Assembly (NCBI GenBank): GCA_016197185.1
Contig: JACPWH010000102.1
Coordinates: forward strand, 1 to 41,986
Source of the DNA: Ignavibacteriota bacterium
GTDB lineage: Bacteria > Bacteroidota > Ignavibacteria > Kapaibacteriales > UBA961
Reading direction: 5' to 3'
Length of the DNA: 41,986 nt
Shown: positions 24,940-33,516 of the stretch, piece by piece
Numbering within the stretch: position 1 is the first letter of the stretch
How the letters are laid out: each line of letters starts with the position of its first letter
Position numbers and translations under genes: made by a program
The notes under the pieces: generated by a model
Seen by the model: only the letters and a program-made list of their open reading frames with translations
What the model was told of the DNA's origin: nothing
Databases searched by the model: none

Positions 24940-27279
24940 ATGGCATCTGCTACCAAACCCTCACAATCTTCACGTTTAAATTCCGCACAAGCCCCAACAA
25001 TCAAAGATATTTCTACGTGGATAGTCCTGCTCCTGTTTGCGGCTACCACTGCAATTTTCTTTCGAGATATTCTGTTTGGCAACAAATTTTTCTGGGATGA
25101 CATTGCCGAATATTATTATCCGTTCACGGTTTTTGCGGCACGACAATTAGCACAATTTCAATTGCCTTTTTGGAATCCCTACACATTCTCGGGAATGCCC
25201 TATTTAGCCGACTTCCAAGCGCAGACCTTCTACCCGCCGCATACGATGATGGCACTCTTCCTAAAGGGTAACGGGATGCTGCCCTCCAAACTTGTGGAGA
25301 CGATAATCATCGCGCACTTTGTACTTGCGCAATATGCCATGTATGCTTATGCACGTTCGCGGTCAATTTCGAGTTACGGGTCGCTCATTGCAGCTATTTC
25401 TTATGGTTTTTGCGGCTCGCTTGCGGTGCGGATTATCCATCCTATGGTTGTGTATCACCTTGCACTATTCCCTCTTATCCTGCTTAATTTCCATAAGGGA
25501 ATCGTTGAAAAGAAAATTAAGAATACGATTTATGCAGGACTTCTGCTGGCACTTGCAATGATTTCGGGTCACCCGCAAACTACGTCGTATGTGGTCTTAT
25601 TCCTTGCCGGGTATGCCCTTTGGAACGGGATCGCAATGATACGTTCCAAGGAACTTACAGGCGGTGCAATCGGAGGATTTGCGCTTCATGCATTCCTTCC
25701 CGTTCTTATCGCCGGAGGGATTACAGCCATTCAATTCCTTCCTGCGCAGGAGCTTGCCTCGCTCTCGGAACGTACAAAGATAACCTACGAGAAGACACCC
25801 GAAAACCCCAAACTCTACGCCTCCGACGGCTCTATGCGCCTCGGACAGATATACTCTGCGGTTGTAGCGAACATCTACGGCAAAGTATCGCAAACAGACG
25901 CTAAATCCAATAATTTCTATCTCCCGAACGTGGACGAAACAGGGACTGACCAACATTATTACTGGGATACCGCCTTCTATTTCGGGCTTGCCGCACTCTG
26001 TTTGGGGATATTCGGACTCAGCTTGAATTGGCGCACCCGATTTGGCGGATTTATGCTTGCAATGATTGCCTTTGCTGTCCTCTACGGCTTGGGTGCTAAT
26101 GGCTTTCTCCACCGGATGATGTTCTCGGTTCCGCTTTTGGGGTCATTCCGTAATCCCGGGCGGATGATGTTTTATGTGGGGTTTGGAATGTGTTTATTTG
26201 CAGGAATCGGGTTTGATTCCTTGTGGAAATCTGCCAAGAATTCCAAAACTCAGATGCGACTATTAGCTGCGTGTGCAATTCCTATTTTAATTGCACTCTT
26301 GGCAGCATCCGGCATTCTCCAAGGGTTTATCGATACACCGGAAGAGGTTATTTCCGCTACACAAAGTGGTGGGGTGACGGCTTTAATGCTTGCACTTGGT
26401 GTGGGTGTAATTGCATTTTTGATGTATAAAAAGATTCTTTCTCCATCAGTTGGCGGAGTTGTATTAGCAGTTATATGTATTATTGATTTGAATGTCGCAT
26501 ATTCGGGATTTAGTGGCAGCAAGGAGAATCCGGCAGAGAAATTCACCCTTGACCCTGCAATGAAACAGCAATTTGCAATCAAACCGCCTAATGATATTTT
26601 CCGTGTGGAGATGCGCCACAAACGCGGGTCGGCTATGCAGCGCAACCAAGGGGTTTTGGATAATATCATGTTATTTGAAGGGTATAACCCAATTCTTTTG
26701 CAACGCAGATCACCTCCGGCAGAGAATGGTAATATGGTGGAAGACTTGCTCGGCATCCGTTATAAATTTGATGTGGACACTGCCCGCCAGCAACTTGGTT
26801 TTGTGGAGCGTCCCAGTTATTTCAAACGTGCATGGATGGTCTATCAGCCGATTGTAACATCGGATGAGAATGTTGAGAAAACAATGCAGGCAGGGGGAAT
26901 TAATTACAGAAATCAAGTAGTCATCGAGCGTTCCCCTACTCTTTCAATGGGGAATCTTCCTGCTGATGAGGTGCGCCATTCTGTGCAATGTTTGAATTAT
27001 ACGAATAATGAATTTACATATAAAGTAACTTCGGATAAAGCAGGTATTCTCTGTTTTAGCGAAATTTGGTATCCTGCGTGGAAGGCTCAGATTGACGGTG
27101 CATCAACTGAAATTCTTCGGGCAAATTACAGTTTGAGAGGAGTTGAAGTTCCGGCAGGTGAGCATACTATTACAATGAAATATGATTCGGATACGTTCAA
27201 AACGGGAGCATGGGTTTCACTTGCTTCGCTTGTGTTATCAATTGGGGCTATTGGCTTTTTTAAGATGAAGGAGAAGTAA
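24940..27279 (+). CDS. YfhO-like multi-spanning membrane protein
   Basis: 779 residues. About a dozen hydrophobic segments occupy residues 25-500, starting with IVLLLFAATTAIFFRD. A first periplasmic loop holds FWNPYTFSGMPYLADFQAQTF, the conserved motif of YfhO/GT-C-fold glycosyltransferase-like proteins. The C-terminal soluble part ends with NYSLRGVEVPAGEHTITMKY and a last membrane helix. The FSEIWYPAWKA segment (CFSE-x-YYPGW pattern) is a hallmark of this family. Its members are thought to use lipid-linked sugars, with a role in glycosylation of lipoteichoic acid or other glycans; the substrate here is unknown. Higher GC and better codon use than its neighbours. A complete gene. Confidence 0.8.
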   Translation: MASATKPSQSSRLNSAQAPTIKDISTWIVLLLFAATTAIFFRDILFGNKFFWDDIAEYYYPFTVFAARQLAQFQLPFWNPYTFSGMPYLADFQAQTFYPPHTMMALFLKGNGMLPSKLVETIIIAHFVLAQYAMYAYARSRSISSYGSLIAAISYGFCGSLAVRIIHPMVVYHLALFPLILLNFHKGIVEKKIKNTIYAGLLLALAMISGHPQTTSYVVLFLAGYALWNGIAMIRSKELTGGAIGGFALHAFLPVLIAGGITAIQFLPAQELASLSERTKITYEKTPENPKLYASDGSMRLGQIYSAVVANIYGKVSQTDAKSNNFYLPNVDETGTDQHYYWDTAFYFGLAALCLGIFGLSLNWRTRFGGFMLAMIAFAVLYGLGANGFLHRMMFSVPLLGSFRNPGRMMFYVGFGMCLFAGIGFDSLWKSAKNSKTQMRLLAACAIPILIALLAASGILQGFIDTPEEVISATQSGGVTALMLALGVGVIAFLMYKKILSPSVGGVVLAVICIIDLNVAYSGFSGSKENPAEKFTLDPAMKQQFAIKPPNDIFRVEMRHKRGSAMQRNQGVLDNIMLFEGYNPILLQRRSPPAENGNMVEDLLGIRYKFDVDTARQQLGFVERPSYFKRAWMVYQPIVTSDENVEKTMQAGGINYRNQVVIERSPTLSMGNLPADEVRHSVQCLNYTNNEFTYKVTSDKAGILCFSEIWYPAWKAQIDGASTEILRANYSLRGVEVPAGEHTITMKYDSDTFKTGAWVSLASLVLSIGAIGFFKMKEK

Positions 27280-27321
27280 AGATAGAAGTCTTGAAGATTA
27301 TTTAATATTCTTTAAAAAAAA

Positions 27322-27738
27322 CTTGTCACACTGAGTTCCTGATAGTCGCTAAAGCCAACTGCAAAGTAAGACGATGACAAGGAAAGTTGAGACTGTCATT
27401 CTGAAGGAGTCTCCGACTGAAGAATCTCAGTTTAGACTGCTCTCAGAGAATTAATCATTTTACTATTATTGGCGTTAAGATTTTATACTTTATCAGACTG
27501 TTTTTCAAATTCTCGAGAGTCCATTAAACTGAGATTCTTCGGGCTAAGAAGCCCTCTGAATGACGGGCAAAATTAAAGATGTCTCACAGAGCCCGCCGTT
27601 GTCAGAACACTTACCTTATAAAGCCATTACAACTGTTTCATTCATTATATAACAGCGATTAAGGTGTCAATGAAAAACCTGATAATAAGTATTAAAAATA
27701 TGGAAAGTATTTAGACAACGACGGTTCAGTGTGACAAG
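27322..27738. repeat. Nested palindromic element, outer and inner repeat
   Basis: Outer ends CTTGTCACACTGA (27322-27334) and TCAGTGTGACAAG (27726-27738) are perfect inverted repeats. Inside lies another inverted pair of the GTCATTCTGA family (27395-27564), whose arms are GTCATTCTGAAGGAGTC ... and ... GCCCTCTGAATGAC. Next to the outer left arm is TGATAGTCGCTAAAGCC, shared with the elements at 36959 and 39741. No ORF. Confidence 0.8.
27395..27564. repeat. Inner palindromic repeat (GTCATTCTGA family)
   Basis: Arms GTCATTCTGAAGGAGTC and GAAGAATCTCAGTTTA at the left are mirrored by TAAACTGAGATTCTTC and CTCTGAATGAC at the right, with a 90-bp unpaired centre. A longer-loop version of the 100-bp repeat at 18889. 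Confidence 0.85.
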
Positions 27739-27819
27739 TTTACTTTTTTGATATATTCTTATTCTATTGCACATTATTTAATAGGTTGGTTTTACCTCTA
27801 CTCACTATTTACTTCAATC

Positions 27820-28853
27820 ATGGCACACAAAAAATACCCGCGAGTAGTGATCATCGGTGCCGGATTTGCAGGGATTAATGCAGCCAAAGCCCTTGCCAAA
27901 AAGCCTGTTGATGTCATAATTATTGACAGGACAAATCATCATTTATTCCAGCCGCTTCTATATCAGGTTGCCTCGGCTGCGCTTTCCCCTGGTGATATTG
28001 CCTCACCAATACGTACTATTTTCCGTGGTAAGCCCAATATTTATGTAGAAATGGATGAGGTGACAGCGATTGATACCAAAAACCAAGTCGTTAAACTCTC
28101 CGAGCAAGATGATATAGCATTCGATTACCTCATTGTTGCACCCGGTTCACGACATTCCTATTTTGCCAATCCCGAATGGGAGCAATTTGCCCCGGGCTTG
28201 AAATCGTTGGATGATGCGCTTAAAATACGGGAGAAAGTACTGCTCTCCTTCGAGCAAGCCGAACATTTGGTCGGTACGGATGAAGCAACTAAATACCTTA
28301 CATTCGTTATCGTAGGCGGAGGTCCTACAGGTGTGGAAATAGCTCCAATGTTATTTGGGGAGCAGGAAATGCCGCTTCCCCAATCCTGAAAACACTTAAT
28401 TCCCCTCTCGACAGGTTAGGACGGGTAATAGTCAATTCCGATTGCGCGCTTCCGGGAAATCCCAATATATTTGTCATAGGAGATGCGGCACATTTTGAAG
28501 ACAGTAAAGGAAATGTCCTGCCGGGTGTAGCCCAAACTGCCATTCAACAAGGGCGATATGCAGCTTCCATACTATCAAAGAAAATCCCGAGAGAACACCG
28601 CAAACCGTTTATCTATAAAGACAAAGGTATTCTTGCCACGATAGGACGCGCTAAAGCAATCGCTCAAATCGGAAGATTGCAATTTTCAGGCATAGTAGCG
28701 TGGTTGATATGGGCTGTTATTCACGTTGTTTCGTTGATTGGCTTTCGCAATCAATTCAGAGTGATGACCGAATGGTTGTGGTATTATATTACCTACAATC
28801 CCGGGGCAAGATTGATAATTCGGTCTAAATTGAAGAAGGATTCGGATAAGTAA
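27820..28853 (+). pseudogene. ndh: Type II NADH:quinone oxidoreductase (NDH-2), internally deleted and frameshifted
   Basis: NDH-2 is a single-subunit flavoprotein feeding electrons from NADH to quinone at the membrane. From ATG 27820 (MAHKKYPRVVIIGAGFAG) the FAD-binding GxGxxG, DRTNHHLFQPLLYQVA and the second nucleotide fold VIVGGGPTGVEIA are present, but the frame ends at 28389. A different frame from 28350 reads VIWGAGNAASPILKTL, then IFVIGDAAHF, TAIQQGRYAA and the C-terminal membrane-binding region WLIWAVIHVVSLIGF to the stop at 28853. The 80-90 residues between 'GVEIA' and 'VIWGAGN' (most of the NADH-binding domain) are missing and the frame has shifted, so this copy should be non-functional. 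An upstream ATG at 27748 lies in AT-rich non-family sequence. Confidence 0.87.
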
Positions 28854-29637
28854 ATAAATATTATTAATTTAGGCATTGTTATTTACATATAGCCTCTGTA
28901 GAAAAACGCACATAAATCCAAAACAGTTGCAAATGACGAAAGGAGTTTCTTAAACAAAGCAAGCACCTGACAACGACAAGCTCAATACGACAAATAAGTT
29001 ACTTCTCTCCTGCGCCCATAGAAGGGTTCAATTATTTACCAAATTGTGACAAAGATATTATTACCGGAAATATCAAACTATAGTAATTTAACAATACCTT
29101 AATTTAATATTATTGGGTCTCTGACAGTTTTTGTGAACGTATTTGCAAATTCCTTCATTTCCCCTTTAACAAGCAGGTCTGTTTTTCTAAAGAATATAGT
29201 GCCCTTTGTAATAAACCTTAGTATATTTTGTGTTAAAAGATGAACACAAAGGGTACAAAAAATCAGCAATTTTATATCTTATAATGAGAGATACAATATC
29301 TCCACTCTATAACTTAACAGTCTTGCTTTAGCAAGAGGATGACGCAGGTCATTCTTATTTGCTTATCATGTATCCTCCTTGCAAAAGCAAGGTTGTTTTT
29401 TAAATTTCATAGTGAACTTTGTGAAAAAACCTTAGTGTACTTTGTGTTAAAGATGAACCACAAAGGTCACAAAACATACACAAGGCTCACAGAAGCAAGT
29501 GATTGTTATCTATTATTTGGATTTGGCAATCTTAAAAATAGAAAATTGCCCTGCTTGTTAAAGATTGATTACTGCACTTGCAGAAGCCACTAAAATGTCT
29601 GAGAACCGTAATTTTTTAATATAACCTTACACTCCAC
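28854..29637. other. Long intergenic region with repeat element
   Basis: No gene of coding character. The part 29159-29563 is repeat (next entry). An 84-codon open frame at 29339-29593 lies in this repeat and is not considered a gene. The first 300 bp show nothing recognisable. Confidence 0.6.
29159..29563. repeat. Long relative of the CCTGCTTGTTAAAG element
   Basis: Starts with CCCCTTTAACAAGCAGGTCTG (about 29159) and ends with GCCCTGCTTGTTAAAG (about 29563). Inside, CTTAGTGTACTTTGTGTTAAAGATG and CACAAAGGGTACAAAA segments appear twice (about 29220 and 29430), suggesting two tandem or nested copies of the element seen once at 13763-13944. Confidence 0.7.
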
Positions 29638-30369
29638 ATGACCTACGAAGAATTACTGCAGATTCTCTATCAAGCAAAACAAGAAGAGCGAGGGTATAAC
29701 TACTCCGAATGTGAACGGTTATGCAATGTTGTATTTCAAGCTGTAGAGATCGAAAAACTCACTGAAGATGAACAACAATCGCTGCGAACAAGAGCATTTC
29801 ATTTATCTGGCAATGTCTCCTGCCGGTTACATCATTATTCCCTTGCTATCGAGAAGTTCAACCGAGGGCTTGAGATTGCTATAGCACAAAACAATAGAAA
29901 CGGTCAAGCGGGTTTGTTAGATGAAATAGGCGGGGTTTACTGGTGCATTTCAGATTATCCCAAGGCATTGGAGTATTATCACAATGCCCTTACAATAACC
30001 GAGGAACTTGGTATCCAACATGATATAGCGAAGGTTTTGGCAGATATTGGGTTGGTGTATATGGATATTGAAGATTTCGACCGTTCGTTGAAATATTATC
30101 AAAGAGCTTTAGCAATTGCAGAAAATGAACAGGATAAATCATCGATTACAATCTACCTTGGAAATATCGGGAATGTATATGGTGCTTTGGAGGATTACAA
30201 CCGTTGTCTCGAATACAATTTAAAAGGTCTTACTATTGCCAGAGAAATTGGCAACCTCAGAAGCGTTTCAGCAAAATTGAGTAATATTGGAATCGCTTAC
30301 CGTAAGCTGAACGACTATTCCATGTCAATGGAAAAAATACTAAAATTTATGTTTTATCTTTATTTTTAA
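29638..30369 (+). pseudogene. N-terminal TPR half of a broken TPR-histidine kinase
   Basis: From ATG 29638 it contains TPR motifs of about 40 residues: RLHHYSLAIEKFNRGLEIA, ISDYPKALEYYHNALTI, IEDFDRSLKYYQRALAIA, LEDYNRCLEYNLKGLTIA, and a fifth (LNDYSMSMEK) that breaks off. It then turns into KILKFMFYLYF, read from very AT-rich DNA, and stops at 30369. The kinase resumes downstream at about 30475 with SLALEKYYTLDKEIQSEDT, the usual linker after the last TPR in this family. The gene was therefore one sensor kinase with N-terminal TPRs. Between 30340 and 30470 is AT-rich sequence unlike the rest of the gene. No signal peptide; soluble sensor. Confidence 0.72.
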
Positions 30370-30470
30370 TAGTTAAATATATAAAGATTTATCATATTAA
30401 TAAGATTTTAAGTTTTTCGATAAATTTTGGTCACAATCTAAAATAAATTTATTAGACAACGGTTGTAATC
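30340..30470. other. AT-rich filler between the two kinase halves
   Basis: Roughly 130 bp of A/T-dominated sequence with stops in all frames, replacing the last TPR repeats. It contains no recognisable insertion sequence, direct repeat or terminal inverted repeat, so it is not a standard IS insertion. Confidence 0.5.
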
Positions 30471-30474
30471 CATG

Positions 30475-31666
30475 CTCACTTGCCTTAGAAAAATATTATA
30501 CTCTCGACAAGGAAATTCAAAGTGAGGATACAAAGCGAATAGCAGATAAATATGCTTATGAACTTCAAATAGTGGAGCAAGAAAAGCAAATAGCTGTCGA
30601 ACAGGCTCGCAATGAAGAAATTAGGCGGCAACAGCATATTCTGGAAGAACAGGCAGCTAAAATTCAACTTGCCAACACTGAACTTCAAGAACGAAATATT
30701 CAACTTGATAACGCCAATTATCAACTCTCGGAGCAAGCTGCTAAAATTCAGCTTACCAACACAGAACTTCAAGAGCGAAACATTCAACTTGATAACGCCA
30801 ATTATCAGCTCTCGGAGCAAGCTGCCAAGATTCAACTTACCAACACTGAACTTCAAGAACGAAACATTGAACTCGATAATGCCTATTTGCAACTATCGGA
30901 ACAAGCAGCTAAGATTCAATTGAAAAACACAGAATTGCATGAAACAAATATTGAATTGAACGATGCAAACCTGAAACTCGAAGAAGCAGGCAAATTCAAA
31001 ATGAAGATTCTTGGAATTGCATCTCACGACCTGAAAAACCCGATTGCAGGAATTAATTTATCGGCAGAGGTATTGATGAGATATGAGAAACTATCCCCTC
31101 AATCTACCAAAATGATGAAAAACATAATGAATTCATCCAAACGTATGTTGGATATAGTTGTGAACTTAATGGACGTTTCGGCACGGGAACTTGGCGAGAT
31201 TAAACTTACACACTCGAGTTTTGATATTGTTTCACTCGTCGAAGATATTTCTAAGGAATATCTGATGCGAGCCACAGAAAAAAAACAGATGTTGGAGTTT
31301 GAGTCGGATGGTGCTTGCACTGTGCTTGCCGATGAGCAATGTATGCGTCAGATATTCGATAATCTAATCAGTAACGCCATTAAGTATTCACCACAAGAAA
31401 AACGTATCAATATATCGGTTATGCCGTCAGCGAAAAAAGTGAAGGTTGCCATCGCCGACCAAGGACTTGGTTTGAGCACAGAAGACAAAGCTCTCATGTT
31501 CAGAGATTTCCAGAAGTTATCCTCGAAACCTACAGGCGGTGAAAGTTCAACGGGACTCGGCTTGTCAGTGGTCAAACATTTAGTTGAGCTTCATGGGGGG
31601 AAGGTATGGGCAGAAAGCGAAGGGAAAGGTATGGGTAGTACGTTTTTTGTGGAATTGCCCCTGTAG
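30475..31666 (+). CDS. Histidine kinase half of the broken TPR-histidine kinase
   Basis: Autophosphorylating sensor kinase of a two-component system. The open frame includes a linker (SLALEKYYTLDKEI) and a GTG at 30572 could reinitiate translation. A coiled-coil rod of four 28-residue repeats (EQAAKIQL.NTELQERNI...) leads to the H-box GIASHDLKNPIAG, the N-box DNLISNAIKYS, the G1 box ADQGLGLS and the G2 box STGLGLSVVKHL, all intact. No membrane segment and no response-regulator gene adjacent, so the partner is unknown. The kinase core looks functional in itself but has lost its in-frame TPR sensor. Its stop is 3 bp from the stop of the convergent PAP2 gene. Confidence 0.78.
30647..30982 (+). 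repeat. Four tandem 84-bp repeats encoding a coiled coil
   Basis: Four in-frame copies of an 84-bp unit encode 28 residues (four heptads) each, starting EQAAKIQLANTELQERN. Copies 1-3 are nearly identical; copy 4 has diverged (KNTELHETNIELND). The unit is exactly four heptads, so copy-number changes keep the coiled-coil phase and alter only the rod length. Confidence 0.9.
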
Positions 31667-31669
31667 TTT

Positions 31670-32239
31670 TTACACTTTATTCTTCCTCATTTTTTCCCCT
31701 ATATACCTTTCTGCCATATCCGCAATCATAATCAGAATCACACCCAACAGCATTCCTTCAATCGCCCCGCCAATTACATCAGAAGGATAATGCACACCAA
31801 CATATACCCGTGAAAAAGCAACCAACGTTGCGATTGAATACACGAGCCATCTGGCTTTCGGGAAATAGGCGGATATCACAAGTTCTGCTTTAAAGTTGTT
31901 GACAGCATGGGTAGAAGGAAACGACTTACCGCCTCCGCACGGTACTAACAGCCGTACACCATCCAAAAATTGACATGGACGCTGACGCTCAAACAATTCC
32001 TTTATGAAGCGTGAGTTGAGCGGGTCGGCAATTAAAACAGCTGCTGCCAGAACTGCGGCACATATTCTCCCTTTCTTCCCGCCTCGCCAAAGAAGCCAAA
32101 CAAAGAGCAGCACATACACTGCATAAAAGTTCTTTACTTCCGTCACAAACGGCATTACGGCATCCATTACCGGGTTTGCAATCCATGAGTTACAGAGATG
32201 AAAGAAAAAGAGATCAATTGAGTAGAAAAATTCTATCAT
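31670..32239 (-). CDS. PAP2 family phosphatase
   Basis: Membrane phosphatase of the PAP2 superfamily (undecaprenyl-pyrophosphate or phosphatidate-type substrate). 189 residues. The three signature motifs are present: K80..R85.RP (KELFERQRPC), SFPSTHAVN with H111, and SRVYVGVHYPSDV with the second His. Five or six membrane segments surround them. Alternative substrate assignments (UppP-like BacA replacement, lipid A phosphatase) cannot be separated. Its stop faces the kinase stop at 3 bp. Upstream 380 bp separate it from gmhA, which is divergent. Confidence 0.85.
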   Translation of the reverse strand: MIEFFYSIDLFFFHLCNSWIANPVMDAVMPFVTEVKNFYAVYVLLFVWLLWRGGKKGRICAAVLAAAVLIADPLNSRFIKELFERQRPCQFLDGVRLLVPCGGGKSFPSTHAVNNFKAELVISAYFPKARWLVYSIATLVAFSRVYVGVHYPSDVIGGAIEGMLLGVILIMIADMAERYIGEKMRKNKV

Positions 32240-32619
32240 AGTATGGATTTTTTTAACTGTGCAGGTTGTTTACCGGCGTGTATTACCTTATTATAAAAAT
32301 AAAAAACAAATCAAGTCATGGCAGTTGTTACAACAGCCATTCCGCTCATGCGCTTAGAATGAAGGTCGATTGCAACAACCGACCAGACCTAAAATTTGGT
32401 TTTATAACTATTGAATGCACGGGGGTTTACAATCGGCATCCTTTATGAGCTAATTAATTACGAAGTCGTATATAACAACCTACCGGACAGAAATTTACTA
32501 TGTATTTGCTTCCTATCTTTTGCAAATTGAGCCAACATACCCGTTGCCGTCCAAATTAAAAGACGTAATTTTGCATTAAGAATCTACAAAAATAAACTAA
32601 ATTCAATGGGGAATCCATA
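32240..32619. other. Divergent intergenic region between PAP2 and gmhA
   Basis: No gene seen except the gmhA promoter at 32544-32573. Short inverted segments (GGCAGTTGTTACAACAGCC near 32320) could form a small hairpin. Confidence 0.5.
32544..32573 (+). promoter_or_regulatory. Promoter of gmhA
   Basis: TTG at 32544-32546 followed after 19 bp by TAATTTTG (32566-32573), matching the Bacteroidota -33/-7 consensus and spacing, 46 bp before the ATG. The ribosome-binding region reads ATGGGGAATCC. Confidence 0.62.
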
Positions 32620-33216
32620 ATGAAATTTGACCAAGTTAAAATCAGCACGATAATCCGTGAATCGATTGCTACCAAAGAACAGCTTATTGCAGAGTGTTTG
32701 AATGAAATTGAGAAGTGCGGAGAACTTCTTGCGAATGTCTGTAAAAACGGCGGGAAAATGTTATTCTGCGGTAATGGCGGCAGTGCTGCCGACAGTCAGC
32801 ACCTTGCTGCTGAAATGGTCATTCGTTTGCGTGGCAATATTAACAGGGCAGCGATTCCTGCCATTGCCCTAACGGTTGACCCTTCGATTATGACTGCAGG
32901 TGGCAACGACATCGGCTTTGAAAACATATTTGCCCGTTGTGTGGAAGCTTATGGACGACCCGGAGATGCCCTTATCGGCATATCCACAAGCGGAAATTCC
33001 GAAAATGTTCTGCGTGCAATTCATCAAGCAAAAAAGCAAGGTGTCCTTACAATCGGACTTTTAGGTGCAGGGGGAGGAAAGATATTAGCTGATTGTGATG
33101 CTTCTGTAGTTGTACCGAGCAAAGTAACTGCACGCGTTCAGGAATCACATATCCTGATTGGTCATATTTGGTGCGAGATGATAGAAGAAAATCTTTTTCC
33201 TGAACTGTTTGTATAA
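32620..33216 (+). CDS. gmhA: Sedoheptulose-7-phosphate isomerase
   Basis: GmhA starts ADP-glycero-manno-heptose synthesis for LPS inner core. 198 residues, the normal size. SIS-domain motifs: MLFCGNGGSAADSQHLAAEM (substrate loop), RAAIPAIALTVDPSIMTAGGND, GDALIGISTSGNSENVLRA (phosphosugar-binding STSGNS), and QESHILIGHIWCEMIE near the C-terminus with the catalytic Glu/His region. Start ATG 32620 follows a good promoter. No other heptose genes are adjacent. It suggests the cell makes heptose-containing LPS or glycan. tRNA-Thr follows 120 bp downstream. Confidence 0.92.
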   Translation: MKFDQVKISTIIRESIATKEQLIAECLNEIEKCGELLANVCKNGGKMLFCGNGGSAADSQHLAAEMVIRLRGNINRAAIPAIALTVDPSIMTAGGNDIGFENIFARCVEAYGRPGDALIGISTSGNSENVLRAIHQAKKQGVLTIGLLGAGGGKILADCDASVVVPSKVTARVQESHILIGHIWCEMIEENLFPELFV

Positions 33217-33281
33217 GTTATTACAGCAGATAACATTAGCGAAAACGACAAAAAAATATTCACCCAAAAGTGAAATTTCTT

Positions 33282-33312
33282 TTGGTAAATCTCAAAAAAC
33301 CTCTTATTTTTG
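33282..33312 (+). promoter_or_regulatory. Promoter of tRNA-Thr
   Basis: TTG at 33282-33284 and TATTTTTG at 33305-33312, separated by 20 bp, match the Bacteroidota promoter consensus. The -7 octamer is identical to that of tRNA-Leu. Confidence 0.75.
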
Positions 33313-33339
33313 CAATCTCGATTAGAGATATTCGAGTAA

Positions 33340-33411
33340 GCCAACTTAGCTCAGTGGTAGAGCAGCTGATTTGTAATCAGCCGGTCTGCGGTTCAAGTCC
33401 GCAAGTTGGCT
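33340..33411 (+). tRNA. tRNA-Thr, anticodon TGT
   Basis: 72 nt. Acceptor GCCAACT / AGTTGGC, discriminator T at 33411, D arm GCTCAGTGGTAGAGC, anticodon arm CTGAT-TTGTAAT-CAG with anticodon TGT, T arm TGCGG-TTCAAGT-CCGCA. CCA is not encoded. Typical bacterial tRNA-Thr. Confidence 0.96.
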
Positions 33412-33419
33412 CATAAGAT

Positions 33420-33460
33420 AAGCCCTTTGTAAACATAATAGTTACAAAGGGCTTTCTTTT
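33420..33460 (+). terminator. Terminator of tRNA-Thr
   Basis: Hairpin AAGCCCTTTGTAA ... TTACAAAGGGCTT with a short loop, followed by TTCTTTT. It starts 8 bp after the tRNA. Confidence 0.85.
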
Positions 33461-33516
33461 TTTGCGGTTAATTATTGGAATTACCAACACTCCACATAAT
33501 CTTCGGTTTATAATAT

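Noticed and set aside
25597-26756. Overlapping 171- and 168-residue minus-strand frames inside the YfhO-like gene
   Set aside because: Antisense to a long conserved membrane protein; no homology-like motifs.
29339-29593. 84-residue open frame on plus strand
   Set aside because: It lies inside the CCTGCTTGTTAAAG repeat element, has low-complexity composition and no supporting ribosome-binding site.
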